A stretch of 64,000 nucleotides of DNA from Siphonodentalium dalli (lineage: Eukaryota > Mollusca > Scaphopoda > Gadilida > Siphonodentaliidae): assembly GCA_032622095.1 (NCBI GenBank), contig CP136063.1:210598355-210662354 (forward strand), in the 5' to 3' direction. Position 1 is the stretch's first letter; each line of letters begins with the position of its first letter. The position numbers and the translations under genes are program-made. A model generated the notes under the pieces. That model saw only the letters and a program-made list of their open reading frames with translations, had not been told where the DNA came from and did not search any database. This document shows positions 45,691 through 57,618 of the stretch, one piece after another.

Positions 45691-46096
45691 AGACTTGGAC
45701 TATTGAAAACACTTTCAATTCACCGACAAATGATCGGTAACCAAGGACACACCATATACACTCTAGGCAAATTCGCCCTGGGGACAATCGACTCACCAGA
45801 ATGGTAACCCTACTGAATTCCTGAATTTACATCTTTATCGAGAACTCCAAGCAACAAGTAACTAAGGCGTTGTTAGGACTTGTACAATCAGAATCGAGGA
45901 AAATGAAAGAGAAAATTAGAGGTGCATTTATAAGTTCTTACGTGTCACCAGCCTTTTGTAAAGTTTAAAAAAAATATCTGATAAATTTATTTGGCAAAAA
46001 AGCAATACATGTTTGATAACACTTACAGTGTAATCAAAGTGTTTTAATCTTCATTACAATATAAATGTGGAAAATTACTGTCATGGTTGTTTCCAG
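45691..46096. other. Unassigned sequence
   Basis: No gene or repeat recognised before the candidate exon. Confidence 0.45.
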
Positions 46097-46194
46097 ATGC
46101 TTCCAATGAACTAAACAAAATTGTGGTGGTGATGAAAGAAGAACAAAGACAGTTCGCAGCTGAGCTTAATGCTACGAAGTCGAGGTCTGAAATG
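46097..46194 (+). CDS. Candidate internal exon encoding a coiled-coil-like segment
   Basis: It is bounded by a 3' splice site (TTGTTTCCAG, ending 46096) and a 5' splice site (GTGAGA from 46195). One frame is open across all 98 bases and reads ASNELNKIVVVMKEEQRQF then AAELNATKSRSEM, a charged helical sequence. The exon phase would be 1. No neighbouring exon was identified, so the gene is unknown. The good splice sites and non-repetitive translation support it; the small size leaves room for chance. Confidence 0.4.
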
Positions 46195-46231
46195 GTGAGA
46201 ACTTACTCCATATGCACCTGAATTTTATTTC

Positions 46232-46572
46232 TTAATTAAAGGCAAGGATGGCCTTCGTGCGGGTATGCTGTTAAAATAGTCACACCCGATAAAACTGCCG
46301 TAAACAGAAAGTATCTTAAAATATAGACATATATCGTTCTTTTACCAATCATAAATATCGCGTAAATAGTATGTTATTGTCAATTTTTTGTCCTTTGTTT
46401 ACATAACACAGCATACGACCTAAACATTAACATACTATATACGCGATATTTATGATTGATATAAGAACAAAATATGTCTATATTTTATATACTCTCTGTT
46501 TATGACGGTTTTAACGGATGTGCAATTTTAGCACCTATAACCGCAAGGAAAGCCATCCGTACTTTTAATTAA
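46232..46572. mobile_element. Foldback MITE with arms of about 150 bp
   Basis: The left arm (46232-46383) starts TTAATTAAAGGCAAGGATGG. The right arm (46425-46572) is its imperfect reverse complement, ending CCATCCGTACTTTTAATTAA. Shared inner blocks include AATCATAAATATCGCGTA and TATTTTAAGATAC-type sequence. No coding capacity. A piece of its right arm recurs near 50510-50590. Confidence 0.7.
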
Positions 46573-46609
46573 ATTGATGTGAAACACTCTGGTATGGTGA
46601 TCAAATAGA

Positions 46610-46842
46610 AATGGAGAATAATTTTGATCAAAGCAGTTATTTTACAAATACTATATCCAAATTGACAACACTCGCCGTCATTCGTATATAATGGAGAATA
46701 ATTTTGATCAAAGTAGTTATTTTACAACTACTATATCCAAATTGACAACACACGCCGTCATTCGTATATATTAATTAATTGCAGTGACTGTCGATGGCGA
46801 AATAGTTTTCATTAGTTTATCACCGATAGTTGCGACCATTAA
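46610..46842 (+). pseudogene. Decayed relative of the frame at 29010-29291, with a 78-bp tandem duplication
   Basis: ATGGAGAATAATTTTGATCA and the following 60 bases occur twice (from about 46611 and 46690). After the second copy the DNA follows the 29 kb frame (TGCAGTGACTGTCGATGGCG against TACAGTGACTCTCGATGGCA). Stops interrupt every frame. Confidence 0.5.
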
Positions 46843-46994
46843 TGCATGACAGTAGAGGTCCTTTAATACATACCAGAAATGGGCCATTAACAAATACCGA
46901 TAAAGGGCCAATAGTGTCAGCCATCAATGGGCCATTAATGTTCACCAGTAAAGTGCCAACAGTTATTTTCTGGCAGCCTTTAATTTCTCATCTA
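46843..46994 (+). repeat. Dispersed repeat shared with 34486-34655
   Basis: Same order of blocks as the copy near 34.5 kb, interrupted at CATCTA by the hairpin MITE at 46995. Confidence 0.8.
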
Positions 46995-47180
46995 CAGTAA
47001 TGCCCTAAGTAATCGACTCCTTAACCACTGCATAATTATGGGTAACTTTTCAGGATTTAGTCGGAAATATGACTTGTTGCCATTCATCGTAAAGCTCTCC
47101 CCGAGAGCTTTCCGATGAATGGCAACAAGCCATATTTCCGACTAAATCCTGAAAAGTTACCCATAATTCTGCTGTGTTTA
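46995..47180. mobile_element. Tc1/mariner-type hairpin MITE with a lost right end
   Basis: It starts TA|CAGTAATGCCCTAAGTAAT and folds at about 47100 into arms of at least 80 bases (AACTTTTCAGGATTTAGTCG / CGACTAAATCCTGAAAAGTT). The right terminus is replaced by ATAGTCCGTGGGCC, so the end is truncated. Confidence 0.8.
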
Positions 47181-49315
47181 ATAGTCCGTGGGCCAAACAA
47201 GATATTTTTCGAGTTGGCTGCACCCCCCCCCCCCCCTCCAACAAAGGTTTCTGCATATCAAATTAAAGATCATCATATGGCGCATCAGATTTTGCTTGTT
47301 GCCAGTTTCAGAAAGTGTCCCAAAATAGATTTTTCAGGGAAGACAACTCTTACCCCTAAAATAAAATGAATATTTTCTTGAGTACAAGTGTCAGAGCATA
47401 AACAAAATATTGCGGTTATAAACTGCACAATCTGTAGTTTATATTAATAAGAAATGATCGTAAAATGATACGAGATACAAAACTAGACCAATTTATGACC
47501 TAGTTAGAAAAATGTGCGATAAATATTTTTAAATCGCGAAAAATTACTTGGATTATGAAATAAATGGTCACATATAAATGGCTATAACTTGTGAACCACA
47601 TGGGCTATTGATCGGCAGCATGGCTCAAAAATTGCCCAAATGGCATATCAAAACGAATTTAGTAATGGAATGCCAAGAATATTGCTGTGAATATGTTATA
47701 TGAGCGTAAAGTTAACCTCATCCCCTAAAATATAACTTTTGCAGAAAAACGAATTATGTAGTTTACACTTAGAATGCTGCATGTCAAGTTGGCTTTAGAA
47801 ACATAAACAGAAAGAGTGTACAGAGTGATGAAGGGAATTGTAAATAACGGTGTCTAAACGTGATCTAAGATTAAAATTATATATATATATATATTTCAAC
47901 TGAACACATATGGCTACAAAGGCTTGTGAGTAAGACTTACCTTATATAGAACGGTATTTTCTTATTTGTGCCGCGCATGTCGGGACAGTGATCACAACCG
48001 ACAATAGATGCGGCATTACATGCACCCCATATTTGACAATAAGTTTAGGATGGCATCCAAATCGGCCAACAAAATCGAAGTTTCTCACACTTTCCATCAC
48101 AAACGTGACTGAGTTCGTTATCTGCGGACAAGGGAATTGTTAATCACGAGTTCACTGGTAACCATAAACAGACCATAGAACCCTACTATTGTTTCAATTA
48201 ATTTAAGCTAATGAGTAATTTGTTGTCTTAAGGACTATAGATAATCATTTATTGGGAGAATGCTTGATACAAGTCAATGCATAGAAAGATAAAAACATTC
48301 ATCACTAAACATGTGCCTTTTGGACCAGTTTAGATAAGCAATATAATTTTATATAATTTTTCTGAAGAAAATTTAAATTGTATGCCCAAATTACAAGTCT
48401 CCAATTTCAAGTTGCCTATCTCTGATGTAAACATGTGTTCAGGTGTAGTATTTTATATTTTAAAAATTAGTTGTTATACAGAGGATTTTTTGTCAATAAA
48501 GGAATGACTTTTGTAGTATATAATACTATGTTGCCAACAGTTTTCATGACATGCTACTACTTCCTGTTCTATGATTTCAGTATCTATAGTCCTTAAATGT
48601 TCTCTCACTCTACTCATCATAAGAGTCGTCAAAATTAATACTATTTCGGTTATTGTAGACATTCCCACATACACCGTTACATGGTTAGTCTGCGCTGAAA
48701 CAAGATCATGTGTCAGATTCACATGAATCTTTGCAGCCAAAGCTCAGTAGTCACAGTCCATCAGGAGAAGTATAATCTGTCTTGTTTGTAGGACTCAATC
48801 AAAGAGCGACCAGCCATGGCTGTCATGGCATGGTACACCAGGCTTGTGAGTTAGTATGATGTGCCAATCACTGATATAGTTCGCACGAAGATGTGTTGAT
48901 GTGATTTCTTAAGGAGTCTGTGGCTGCTGGGGGTAGAAGATGTTCCAGTGTTCGGTTATACAATATAAGAACGTGTGCATTAATTTGTCGAATAGACGAA
49001 ATTATGGCCCACCATAATATAGCCCACATGCAGACTCTTGGTAGGATATATCTTCAAAATTAATATATTACACAAATTGATGAAAATTTTAAGTCGCATC
49101 ACATTTTACTGCTTTTGACTACCAAGTCAAACGGATTCATTTTATAGGTATTTGTGAATGTCGCAGCCTGTCAACGCGTGAATTGGAGGCAAGGATTCAC
49201 ACACCTCATTGGACAATACTGTCCGCTATGTCGTTCACGGAAATGGAACATGACCTATTTTTGGATTTAGTATGAAGAACTATCCTAGCTCATATTCATT
49301 GAGAAACATAACATT
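47181..49315. other. Mostly unassigned sequence
   Basis: A C-run lies at about 47221-47236 and a short TA microsatellite near 47880. An 88-codon minus-strand frame at 48474-48740 follows a possible 3' splice site (CTTGTTTCAG) and contains a hydrophobic run, but I cannot support it as an exon. Confidence 0.45.
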
Positions 49316-49498
49316 CTAGTATTTCGACATGTACCTCAGTGGAATAAAACAATAACTAGCTTCCGACCGAGGCGTGGTGCATTGGCTGCATGTAACAGTA
49401 CATGTATCCGCTTCCTCGTGGTAACATACTAGCACGAGAGCAGGAACTAACTGTAAGCGAACGTCACCATTCGGGGACCATATCACGTAACATTCCAC
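49316..49498 (-). pseudogene. Short relic of a mobile-element ORF with an HEEADT motif
   Basis: The minus-strand frame reads VECYVIWSPNGDVRLQL then LVLVCYHEEADTC. An (H/Q)EEADT box preceded by an aromatic-hydrophobic strand is familiar from large repetitive invertebrate proteins of mobile-element type. Only about 55 residues remain, with no start or continuation. The family is recalled from general experience and not checked. Confidence 0.3.
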
Positions 49499-50310
49499 CC
49501 CATGGCAAACATAATAATTCAGTGTTTTTGAAACACATGTAGATTATGCACTCAACCATTCGCGAAAAAAAATAGAAACCTGTCAAGGAGTCTTTGTTAT
49601 CACCACCTGATAAATATTAGGCATTGTCTGGAACTGAGTCATGGACACATGACGTGTGAAGCATTACCTGAATACCAGGATTGTATTCTCGGGTTGCAGA
49701 AAAAAAGGTAGCATAATGACTTATTCTGAAAAAGAATTGCAATGTATCATATTATGCAACATCTTCAACAATCTACTAATATCGATGATGACCTACTTAC
49801 ATCCTGTCAAGAATTTGTATGTGCTTTATGTGACAAGCCGACATGTATTCAAGTCCACGAATTGCGATTAATGTTCTCCTGTTGTTAAACAAGAATAACA
49901 AAAATACAGACTTCTTAAGCAACACTATTTTCGTGCAAACTATCAGGCAATTACTTGACACAATAACTCAACCCATTCTAGTATGCCATGTCCTTATAAC
50001 CCTATGCAATTTGGGTGTGTGGCATATATAACCATAGCCCTATCTATAGTGGACGAGATACATGTTTATGGCATACGATAACAACACTAGGCGGGGTGAA
50101 ATTCACTGTAAACAGCTGTATATGAATTTCTGTGCATACTATTTATCATGGATGTTAACATGGACATGTAAATAGGAATGAGTCATTTTGAGGTCATTCG
50201 GCCAAAAAAACATGGCTGCCAGTGGCCATCTTGGATTTCAAAATTTGCAACAAAATACAACACGATAACTGTTTACCATTTAGAATTACATTATTTCTCC
50301 CATTCAAAGT
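49499..50310. other. Unassigned sequence
   Basis: No gene recognised. CATGGCTGCCAGTGGCCATC near 50212 belongs to the dispersed GATGGCGGCC family seen at 60.4 kb. Confidence 0.45.
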
Positions 50311-50450
50311 GGTTTTGAAGCCCAACTCATTGCCAAAACACTAAACAAAAAAGCAGGAATTTTTTTTTTTTTAGTTGCGGAAAAAATTGCTTGCTGGTGG
50401 CTTTGACCACCCACCCACCCCGGCATACGTGCCGGAAATTTTGTTCACCC
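50311..50450 (+). repeat. Dispersed repeat with CCACCCACCC core, third copy
   Basis: It matches the blocks at 32119-32320, including AAGCCCAACTCATTGCCAAA, TTGCGGAAAAAATTGCTTGC and CACCCACCCCGGCATACGTG. Confidence 0.7.
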
Positions 50451-51059
50451 CCCTCCTGAACAAAGGGGAAAAAATTTACAATTACATACTGTTTATGCCA
50501 TATTTCTGATTTGTGTAAGAACAAAATCTGTCTATATTTTATTATTCTTTCTGATTGAACGGAGGTGAATATTTTAACAGCATACCGACCGCCAACGCCG
50601 CCCGTATCTTTAAGTTTTAAAGTCTTGGGTACACTGCAGCAGTATATCTCTTTGGATTTCTGTCGCAGAAAAAAAATTGAGAAATAAAACCATTTGTCGA
50701 CCCAGGTACATTGGCAATAGTAATCAACGTCTGTGAGTTTGATTACCTTCATGTCAATGAGGCATGTTTCAGCTTATGTAATCGTCAAAACAATCGGTAG
50801 CATATGTGTAACTGACGTGGCACTTTTCCAGCAATGAATCATATCCGATATTTAGACGCGATAACTGAGATCCGTCTTCAGATGTAAGAAATTACACAAA
50901 CAGCCAAACAGAATTACAAGTGGCCAATGACAACGGAATCAAATGATATATTGATTTCAAGTGGTCACATGAAACTGCCTATATGGAACTTAATCCCGCT
51001 GATAGAAATCAAATCACGACAATCGTACCTTTGAGTACTGCTCACAAGTAGTGGTCAGT

Positions 51060-51065
51060 TATAAA
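51060..51065 (+). promoter_or_regulatory. TATA box of the copy B saposin pseudogene
   Basis: TATAAA in CAGTTATAAAGGAGAGC, in the same position as in copy A. Confidence 0.5.
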
Positions 51066-51105
51066 GGAGAGCACATAATTATATCGACAGTGCTACGTGA
51101 ACGTT

Positions 51106-52014
51106 ATGGCAGCGTTACGTTTGTTCATATTGTTCGTTGTGATATTCAGTCTGGGGGTATGGAATCCGGTGGAAGCCACTCCTCAGTTGTTGAGACAAGA
51201 GGAATCCCAAGAATGCACGACGTGTCGTGTGGTTTTTGGTCGTGTAAGCGAACGAGCTAAAACCGAGGCGACGGGGGCCGCTCTGTCTGAAGCCACAATC
51301 GCCATGTGTGATGGACGCTCGAGCACTAAAGAAAAGAGGCTCTGTCACGAAGGAGTCGATGACGTCATCGCCGAACTCGTGACAGAAATTGAGAACACAT
51401 TTGATCCAGATACGGCCTGCGTGGAAATCGGAAAATGTCAAATGGGCCCGAGTAGCGCGGTCCTGCGCATGTATGGCAGTCAGAATCAAGCGACAGACTG
51501 CGAACAATGTGAGTCGGACATACAGCTAATGGTGGCTGAACTCGGGACCTTCTTATTTAGATCGAAGACTGGATAACGTATGCAGAGGACTGGGGTCACA
51601 CCGTGGAGCTTGCGTCAGAGCTATCTATAAGATAATTCCTCAGATCGTAACATTCCTTTGAGAAGGAATAAACCCGGAATCCACCTGCTTAGAAATAGGT
51701 TTATGCTCTGCTGTGCGGCCAGGTCGAGGGATGTACAACATCAAGCCGGTGCAGACTAACAGAGATGGGGGATCTTCTAATTTTTTTCTGTGTGGCCTAT
51801 GCAAATCCGGAGTCTCGATTCTCGTGGGAGTAACTGTAGGCACCGTGACGTCAATCATTGCAGGAGTCGTAGACAACGTGTGTGCGTTTCTTATTATTCC
51901 ATTTCTATCTGACTTGTGTGTTAACATAATTTGGTTGGTTGATGATGTTGCTGATAACGCCATACACACAGTGGTCTCCAGGGTAGTATGTTCATTGATA
52001 GGATTGTGCTGATG
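51106..52014 (+). pseudogene. Disabled saposin-type gene (copy B)
   Basis: It is nearly identical to copy A in the signal peptide and module 1. In module 2 an 11-base deletion at about 51567 shifts the frame and brings a stop (51574-51576). Further on a TGA at 51659-51661 interrupts the original frame. The remainder, including all six cysteines of hydrophobic module 3, is still readable up to the old stop near 52012-52014. A truncated product of about 155 residues with module 1 and part of module 2 could in principle be made; no evidence for that is visible. The candidate poly(A) signal of copy A is mutated here. Confidence 0.85.
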
Positions 52015-52635
52015 TACAACGACAACGATGACTCACACTGTAAGAACGACGAACAAAACGCACTTGACGAATAGCACCCAAAGAAACACGAACCGTGTCT
52101 ACAAGAATCAAAGAAATACCCAAGAAACTAGTATCAGATGTTAATATAAATCAGGTTTCTTCTGGACAATGTGTTCATTCTTGTGTTCGCTTGGTTTTCG
52201 CGAAGACATGATTATGGCTTTTTTTTTTGGGACACCGGTTCGGAACAAGTTGGATACTAGTTTTCTGGAGGAACGCGGAACGAAACGAAGATGAACCCCG
52301 ACAATTTGTCCACAAGGAACCAGATATATATTAAATAGAATTGTCTCATTGACCTTAAAAAATTAAGTTTACGTAATTTGGTACCATGGAGAATATGTAT
52401 AAGGAATATTATTCATGTTCTTATGTAAGAACATGTACACTGATAAATGCATTTGGGTCGGAATAACTCGCGAAGAGATTATAGAAGTTTAGAAATACAG
52501 CAACTTCCCTATTTCCTCGAGAGAAAAAAACCTATACAGACCCTACTCGAATAACCTAACCGGAGTTATAGTAATTTTCCAGCTGTTTGAAATTTATCGC
52601 ACTGTCGAACTTTGTTCATATCAAAATATACTGAT

Positions 52636-53223
52636 ACACCCTGGTTAAATGGTCTTGCTGATTTGTTATGGTACTGTTTGGTACTGCTGGATTGGTATGA
52701 TGCTGGTAGGGAAAACTAATGTTGTTAAGGAAATGTACCGTTATTTTTTATGTTGTCATTTTAACGGCCTTTTGGCTAACCTGAACGAATGGAGATAAAC
52801 ACATTATATTTATATAACGTTCAAAACCTCATAAAAACCTATTATGTTTATAAAACATTAAAACCCATTATGTTTATAAAAAAAACATTAAAAACCCATT
52901 ATGTTTATAAAACATTAAAACCCATTATGTTTATAAAACATTGAAACCCATTATATTTATAAAACATTAAAAACTCGTAAAATTACTATTTTTTTGCAAA
53001 CACATGAGAAGCCATGATTACAATATTGTAACATACTCTGTTTGTGACTGTTTTGTGCAACACTTTTTTCTCAAATCTTTCGTTTAAGCCAAACACCACA
53101 AAACGACAAATAAAGAATAAATGACGCTAAAATTTCCCAACAACATCAGTTTGCCATACCAACATCATCAGCAGGACCCACTAGATTCATAACAAATTAG
53201 CAGAACCACTAAACCAGGAGTGT
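52636..53223 (+). mobile_element. Family X inverted-repeat element, copy B
   Basis: Uninterrupted, 588 bp. The left end is ACACCCTGGTTAAATGGTCT and the right end ...CTAAACCAGGAGTGT. The central AT-rich minisatellite (AACATTAAAACCCATTATGT units, about 52800-52980) lies between about 100-bp arms. This is the reference for the split copy at 15903-18451. Confidence 0.7.
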
Positions 53224-53225
53224 AA

Positions 53226-54300
53226 TAATGAACACCCTTCTGTGACTGATGCTGAAGATGGAGTGCGTATATACAAGTATTTCACGCATTAACCATGTCT
53301 TTACCAAATATATTTTCCTATTCAGTTGTACAAGTCTACATTGGAATGGCCTAGTATTCATTTGGAGGGATGTTCATGCGATTAAAGCAGACGACAGGCA
53401 GACGAATATATAACACTGCGGTTGAATGATTTCTATCAATTGATGGGAAATGTTCAGAAAATATGTTCAACTTGTCGTTTGAATTTATTATCTGAACATT
53501 TCCTAAGGGATAACTATGCCCATCATGCATCAATGATTATTTAGTACAAAAAGGATTAAAAACATATTTTGATCCTTACAATAGGGCCGGAATCGGACTG
53601 TGACACGATCGAGCGTCCTAAATCGGGGGGGGGTTGTGGTGTTTATGATGTCTTGTGGACACATGTTTTAATTTGAGCGACGTCACTTGATATACTTTTG
53701 GGACTCAAACAGCCATTTGACATTAACAAATGACCCGGGTCCTTGGTTTCTTCTCGAATTCTTGTGTAGTACCGGATCTGGAATTCTTGTAGACATGTGT
53801 CAGTGTGTTTCGTTCGCACAGTGTGTGCAATCTCTCAGAGAACGATAACTCTTACCGGTAAAAAAAATGTAAATCTTAAAAGTAAAACAAAGCTTCAGAA
53901 TCCACAAAAAGGATGTGACGACATGGAGTAAAGAACTGGTATAAACTCGAGTGAAATCTCTTAAATGACTTAAATGGATAGTCAACAGAAGCAGAAGAAT
54001 AGAAAACGATACAACGAGGACACGTGTAAAATGGTCGGACGTTCGTTAATATTTACATGTATGTGCTTGTGCAGAAGAATAGAAAACGATACAACGATGA
54101 CACGTGTAAAATGGTCGGCGTTCCTTAATATTTACATGTATGCGCGTGTGCAGAAGAATGAGTAAGAGAAATGTTAACATTATTATGAAGCATATTATAA
54201 AGCATATTATAAAGCATAAAAAGACTATTCCAATTATTTGACCACTTGCTAAGAAAACTGGGTGTCACTCCCCTACTTTAGTCTAAACTTTAGTAATAAA
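53226..54300 (+). other. Non-coding part of segmental copy B
   Basis: It matches 22667-23670. A local duplication of about 80 bases around GAAAACGATACAACGANGAC (54001 and 54081) is present only here. No gene recognised. Confidence 0.55.
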
Positions 54301-54756
54301 ATCGGTACACGCAACAGGGATTCGTAGAACTAGGTCATCACGAGACCCGTGATCAACGTTGACTATACTATTTTCGATGATTTGGGCTATATTATTGCAA
54401 AACACACCCTAGATGGCATTAATTTTGCTATGACATATATTGTTAATATAGACGGATATAATGTCACTAAGCCATTAAATCGGAACACGCAGCTGGGATT
54501 CTAAACAAGGTCATCACGAGACCCGTTATTGACGTTGACTATCCTATTTTTTCTGTTTTGCCTATATTATGACAAAACACACCCCTAGATGATATTTGAT
54601 ATTGATATTGTACATATAGAGATATATAATTTCACTAAGCCATAAAATCGGTACACACAGCTGGGATTCGTAGAACTAGGTCATCACAAAACCCGTGATC
54701 AACGTTTACTGTGCTATTTTCGATGCTTTGGGCTATATTATGGCAAAACACACCAC
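54301..54756 (+). repeat. Three-unit tandem repeat, copy B
   Basis: It corresponds to 23671-24125, with the same unit structure and order. Confidence 0.8.
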
Positions 54757-56316
54757 ATATTAACTTTCGTAACGAAAAAACGCTGTCAAGAACGTATCAT
54801 TTCCTCACTAGTGCTGATGTCGGATAGATCATATATCACGTGTCATCAAAGTTTATGACTGTCTTATATGATATTGAGCGCACTGATAACAAGATAGACG
54901 TGCAGAACTATATATACCGATTACCGAATAAGCGTTCTGATTATATCTGGCCATGCAGGTCCGCTAAAATTGTACCTGGACAATAAATATGCTCCAGTTT
55001 TTTACTTATGTAAATAACTTTTGTCTGCAGAGGAGTTGTATAGGACTTCGATATTGGCATGTTATTTGGCAGTGAAATGTGTTTGCAAGTTTGGGATGAT
55101 ACCCGGGAAGATTTGAAAGGGCCGTCGGACCTCTCCTACAACCCACATTTGAATGCCGTAATTCCGCTGAAGAGTGTTTGCAGGGTTTGTGAGATTGATA
55201 TATGCACACTAGGTGTTTGGCTACTGTGCATGATGTGTATGCCACCAAAGCAAGAAACAAAGCCCCCACCAATTCCGAACCAGGACCGGCGGAGAAGACT
55301 TACCTTTATTTAACTGTGTGAGTTTTGTGCGTTGATGTGTAAATCTATTGTTTCGAGTTGTGTATAGTTGTAGTTTATTGTCCTATTTAGTGATTGCATG
55401 GACTCCAGTTGCCTTAATCTGTTGTATTCCGGGCTTGTATTACGGGCTCAACTCTAGGGAGAGGGTGCAATGACAGCCGGTTAACTTAAGGTCGGTTTGG
55501 GCTCCTCGATTCTCGATGGTGCAATGCCCGCGTTCCACTCCTGTGCGAGTGTCAGAACCCGTTGACCTGGTTGTGTAGTGCGTGCGCAGATGAGGAAGCA
55601 GCTGAGGTCAGACTGTGTTGGTTGGTGTGTCTCTGAAGATTTTGAGTGCCAAGTAGTGTTTCTAATTATTATGTCCCACCCGTCCTCCCATAAGCACAGG
55701 CGCGGGTGAAAGCATGTATTTGCAAATTTGTATAATATGTAGTTGTTAGTAATTTTGAAGGAGATAATTATTCGATAGCTTATACTACTGCCACGACAAG
55801 CGTATCTATGCCGCCCGAGGACATTCATCTGCGCCCAATGAGCCATATAGGGCGTGAGCCCGCTAACCTAGATATTGATATTGGGGTTAGTAGCGTTGTG
55901 TTCAGGTTTGTGAGAGCTTGTTGTTCTGTGTAATGGTTTTATAAGGTAAGCAGGTTGGTTGGTTGTTTGATGGAGATAATTACTCAATGGCTTATACTAC
56001 GGCCACGACAAGCGTATATATCTACGCCGCCCGATGACATTCATCAGCGCACAAGGAGCCATCTAGGGCGTGAGCCCGCAACCCTACGTTTTGATATATA
56101 TTATTGTTAGTCTTGTTATGCGGTCGATATTGCGTGTAGTGGGTTAGTACAAGATGAGTTGTTTATACTGAGTTCTAGCGTTGGACTTTATTGATGACTT
56201 GCATTACTGCAGGGGGCGTGGCCAATCCACTGTGTTAGCCTGCCGATGATCAGTACGAACCAAAGAGCCCTCTGAAACATAATTACCTGTGTTTTAGGTG
56301 GGGATGACTGGTAGAA
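54757..56316 (-). mobile_element. Probable 3' part of LINE remnant, copy B
   Basis: It matches 24126-25690, including the two-unit repeat with the GCCACGACAAGCGTAT core (about 55760-55870 and 55975-56090). A small deletion near 55090 relative to A changes the frame of the longest minus-strand ORF, which argues against a gene there. Confidence 0.4.
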
Positions 56317-57354
56317 TTACCTGTTTGGGAAGTTGTTCCGTGGGTAGCTAAAAGAGAGTTTGATTATTAGACTTACCATCCGTTTGTCTGGACTGTGTTG
56401 GTAACCTGATCGACCTCGCGTGTTTATTAAGTTCTTAAGATGTAGGTCTATCTGTTTGTTTGTTGATTGTTTTGGATAGTAGTGTTTTCCTAAGTTCGAG
56501 TTCGTCAATTATGGTGCTGCCTTGTAGTCTGATTAGAGCTTTTGCCGCTAGTGTTTGGAGTCTAGTGTGGGTATGTCGGTTGTGTTGTGTAATGCCCTGA
56601 TGGTGGTTCTTATATTTTCTTGGAGTGCCATTTTTAATGCTTTGTTTTGGATTACTTGTAGTTTGTTGAGTGTGGATTTGGGTAGATCGGCGATTATGAT
56701 GATGATTGGTCATATAAATGGCTTATATAGCTTAATTAGGGTTCCGGGATTGAGTCCCCATGATGTGCCCCTGAGCATTCTTAATAGCCCAATTGTTTGG
56801 TAGACCCTGGTTGAGATGTTTTTAATATGGGTTTGGAAAAATAGTTTATGGTCAAAAGTTATGCCCAGGAGTGCTTTGCCCCTGAGTTTGTTCGAAAGTT
56901 TCCCCGTATATGAACAATTTAAGTTTGTACTTGGTATGTTTTCTGCTGAAGAGGATTAATTGCGTTTTTTGGCATTCAGTTTAATGTGCCATTTAGAGCA
57001 CCACCCTTCCAGGTCATTGAGTTGTTTTTGTAATCTGTATTCCAGCGTTTTGGGGTTCTCCCCTGTGGTCCAAATGCCCAGGTCACCGGCAAATTGTGAT
57101 ATATGTATGTTGTGTAGTGGATTGTTTGGTATGTCGTTGACGTATATTAAGAAAAGTAACGGACTTAAGACGGACCCCTGGGGCGTACCAGCCTTAAGGT
57201 TGACGCTGTCTGAAATTTCTTCCCCGACCCTTACTTTGATAGATCTTTGCATGAGAAATGAGGAGATAAGTCTTAACATTTTAGTGGGGATGTCGGTAGT
57301 TGTTTTTAGTTTGTATCGACGGCCGTGGTTTGATCTGTTTGCATATTGATCCAA
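56317..57354 (-). pseudogene. Jockey-like LINE reverse transcriptase, truncated, catalytic box mutated (copy B)
   Basis: It has the same structure and the same main disruptions as copy A, so the LINE was already dead when the segment duplicated. Motif GTPQGSVLSPLLFLIY is intact. The catalytic box reads FAGD instead of FADD through one base change (plus-strand C near 57085), removing a metal-binding aspartate. Confidence 0.85.
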
Positions 57355-57618
57355 GATAATTAATATTCATCTCATGGTCCAATGAGGATGCATAATTACA
57401 GAACAAAGGAATAGCGGTGAGACTCCTTTGACGGGGAATAAGAGAGAGTTAATTTCAACTGCCGAACGCTCAGGACGTGATGTTGTTATGCCTTTGTTGT
57501 GAGAATATAAAAGTCTTGAAATTTCAACGAATCTGTTGTTCCCAGACAAAACGCTCGGGACCAGAGTGTTATGATCGCGCCCGTTATGATCGCGCCCGGG
57601 AATAGTACATGCATGGTT

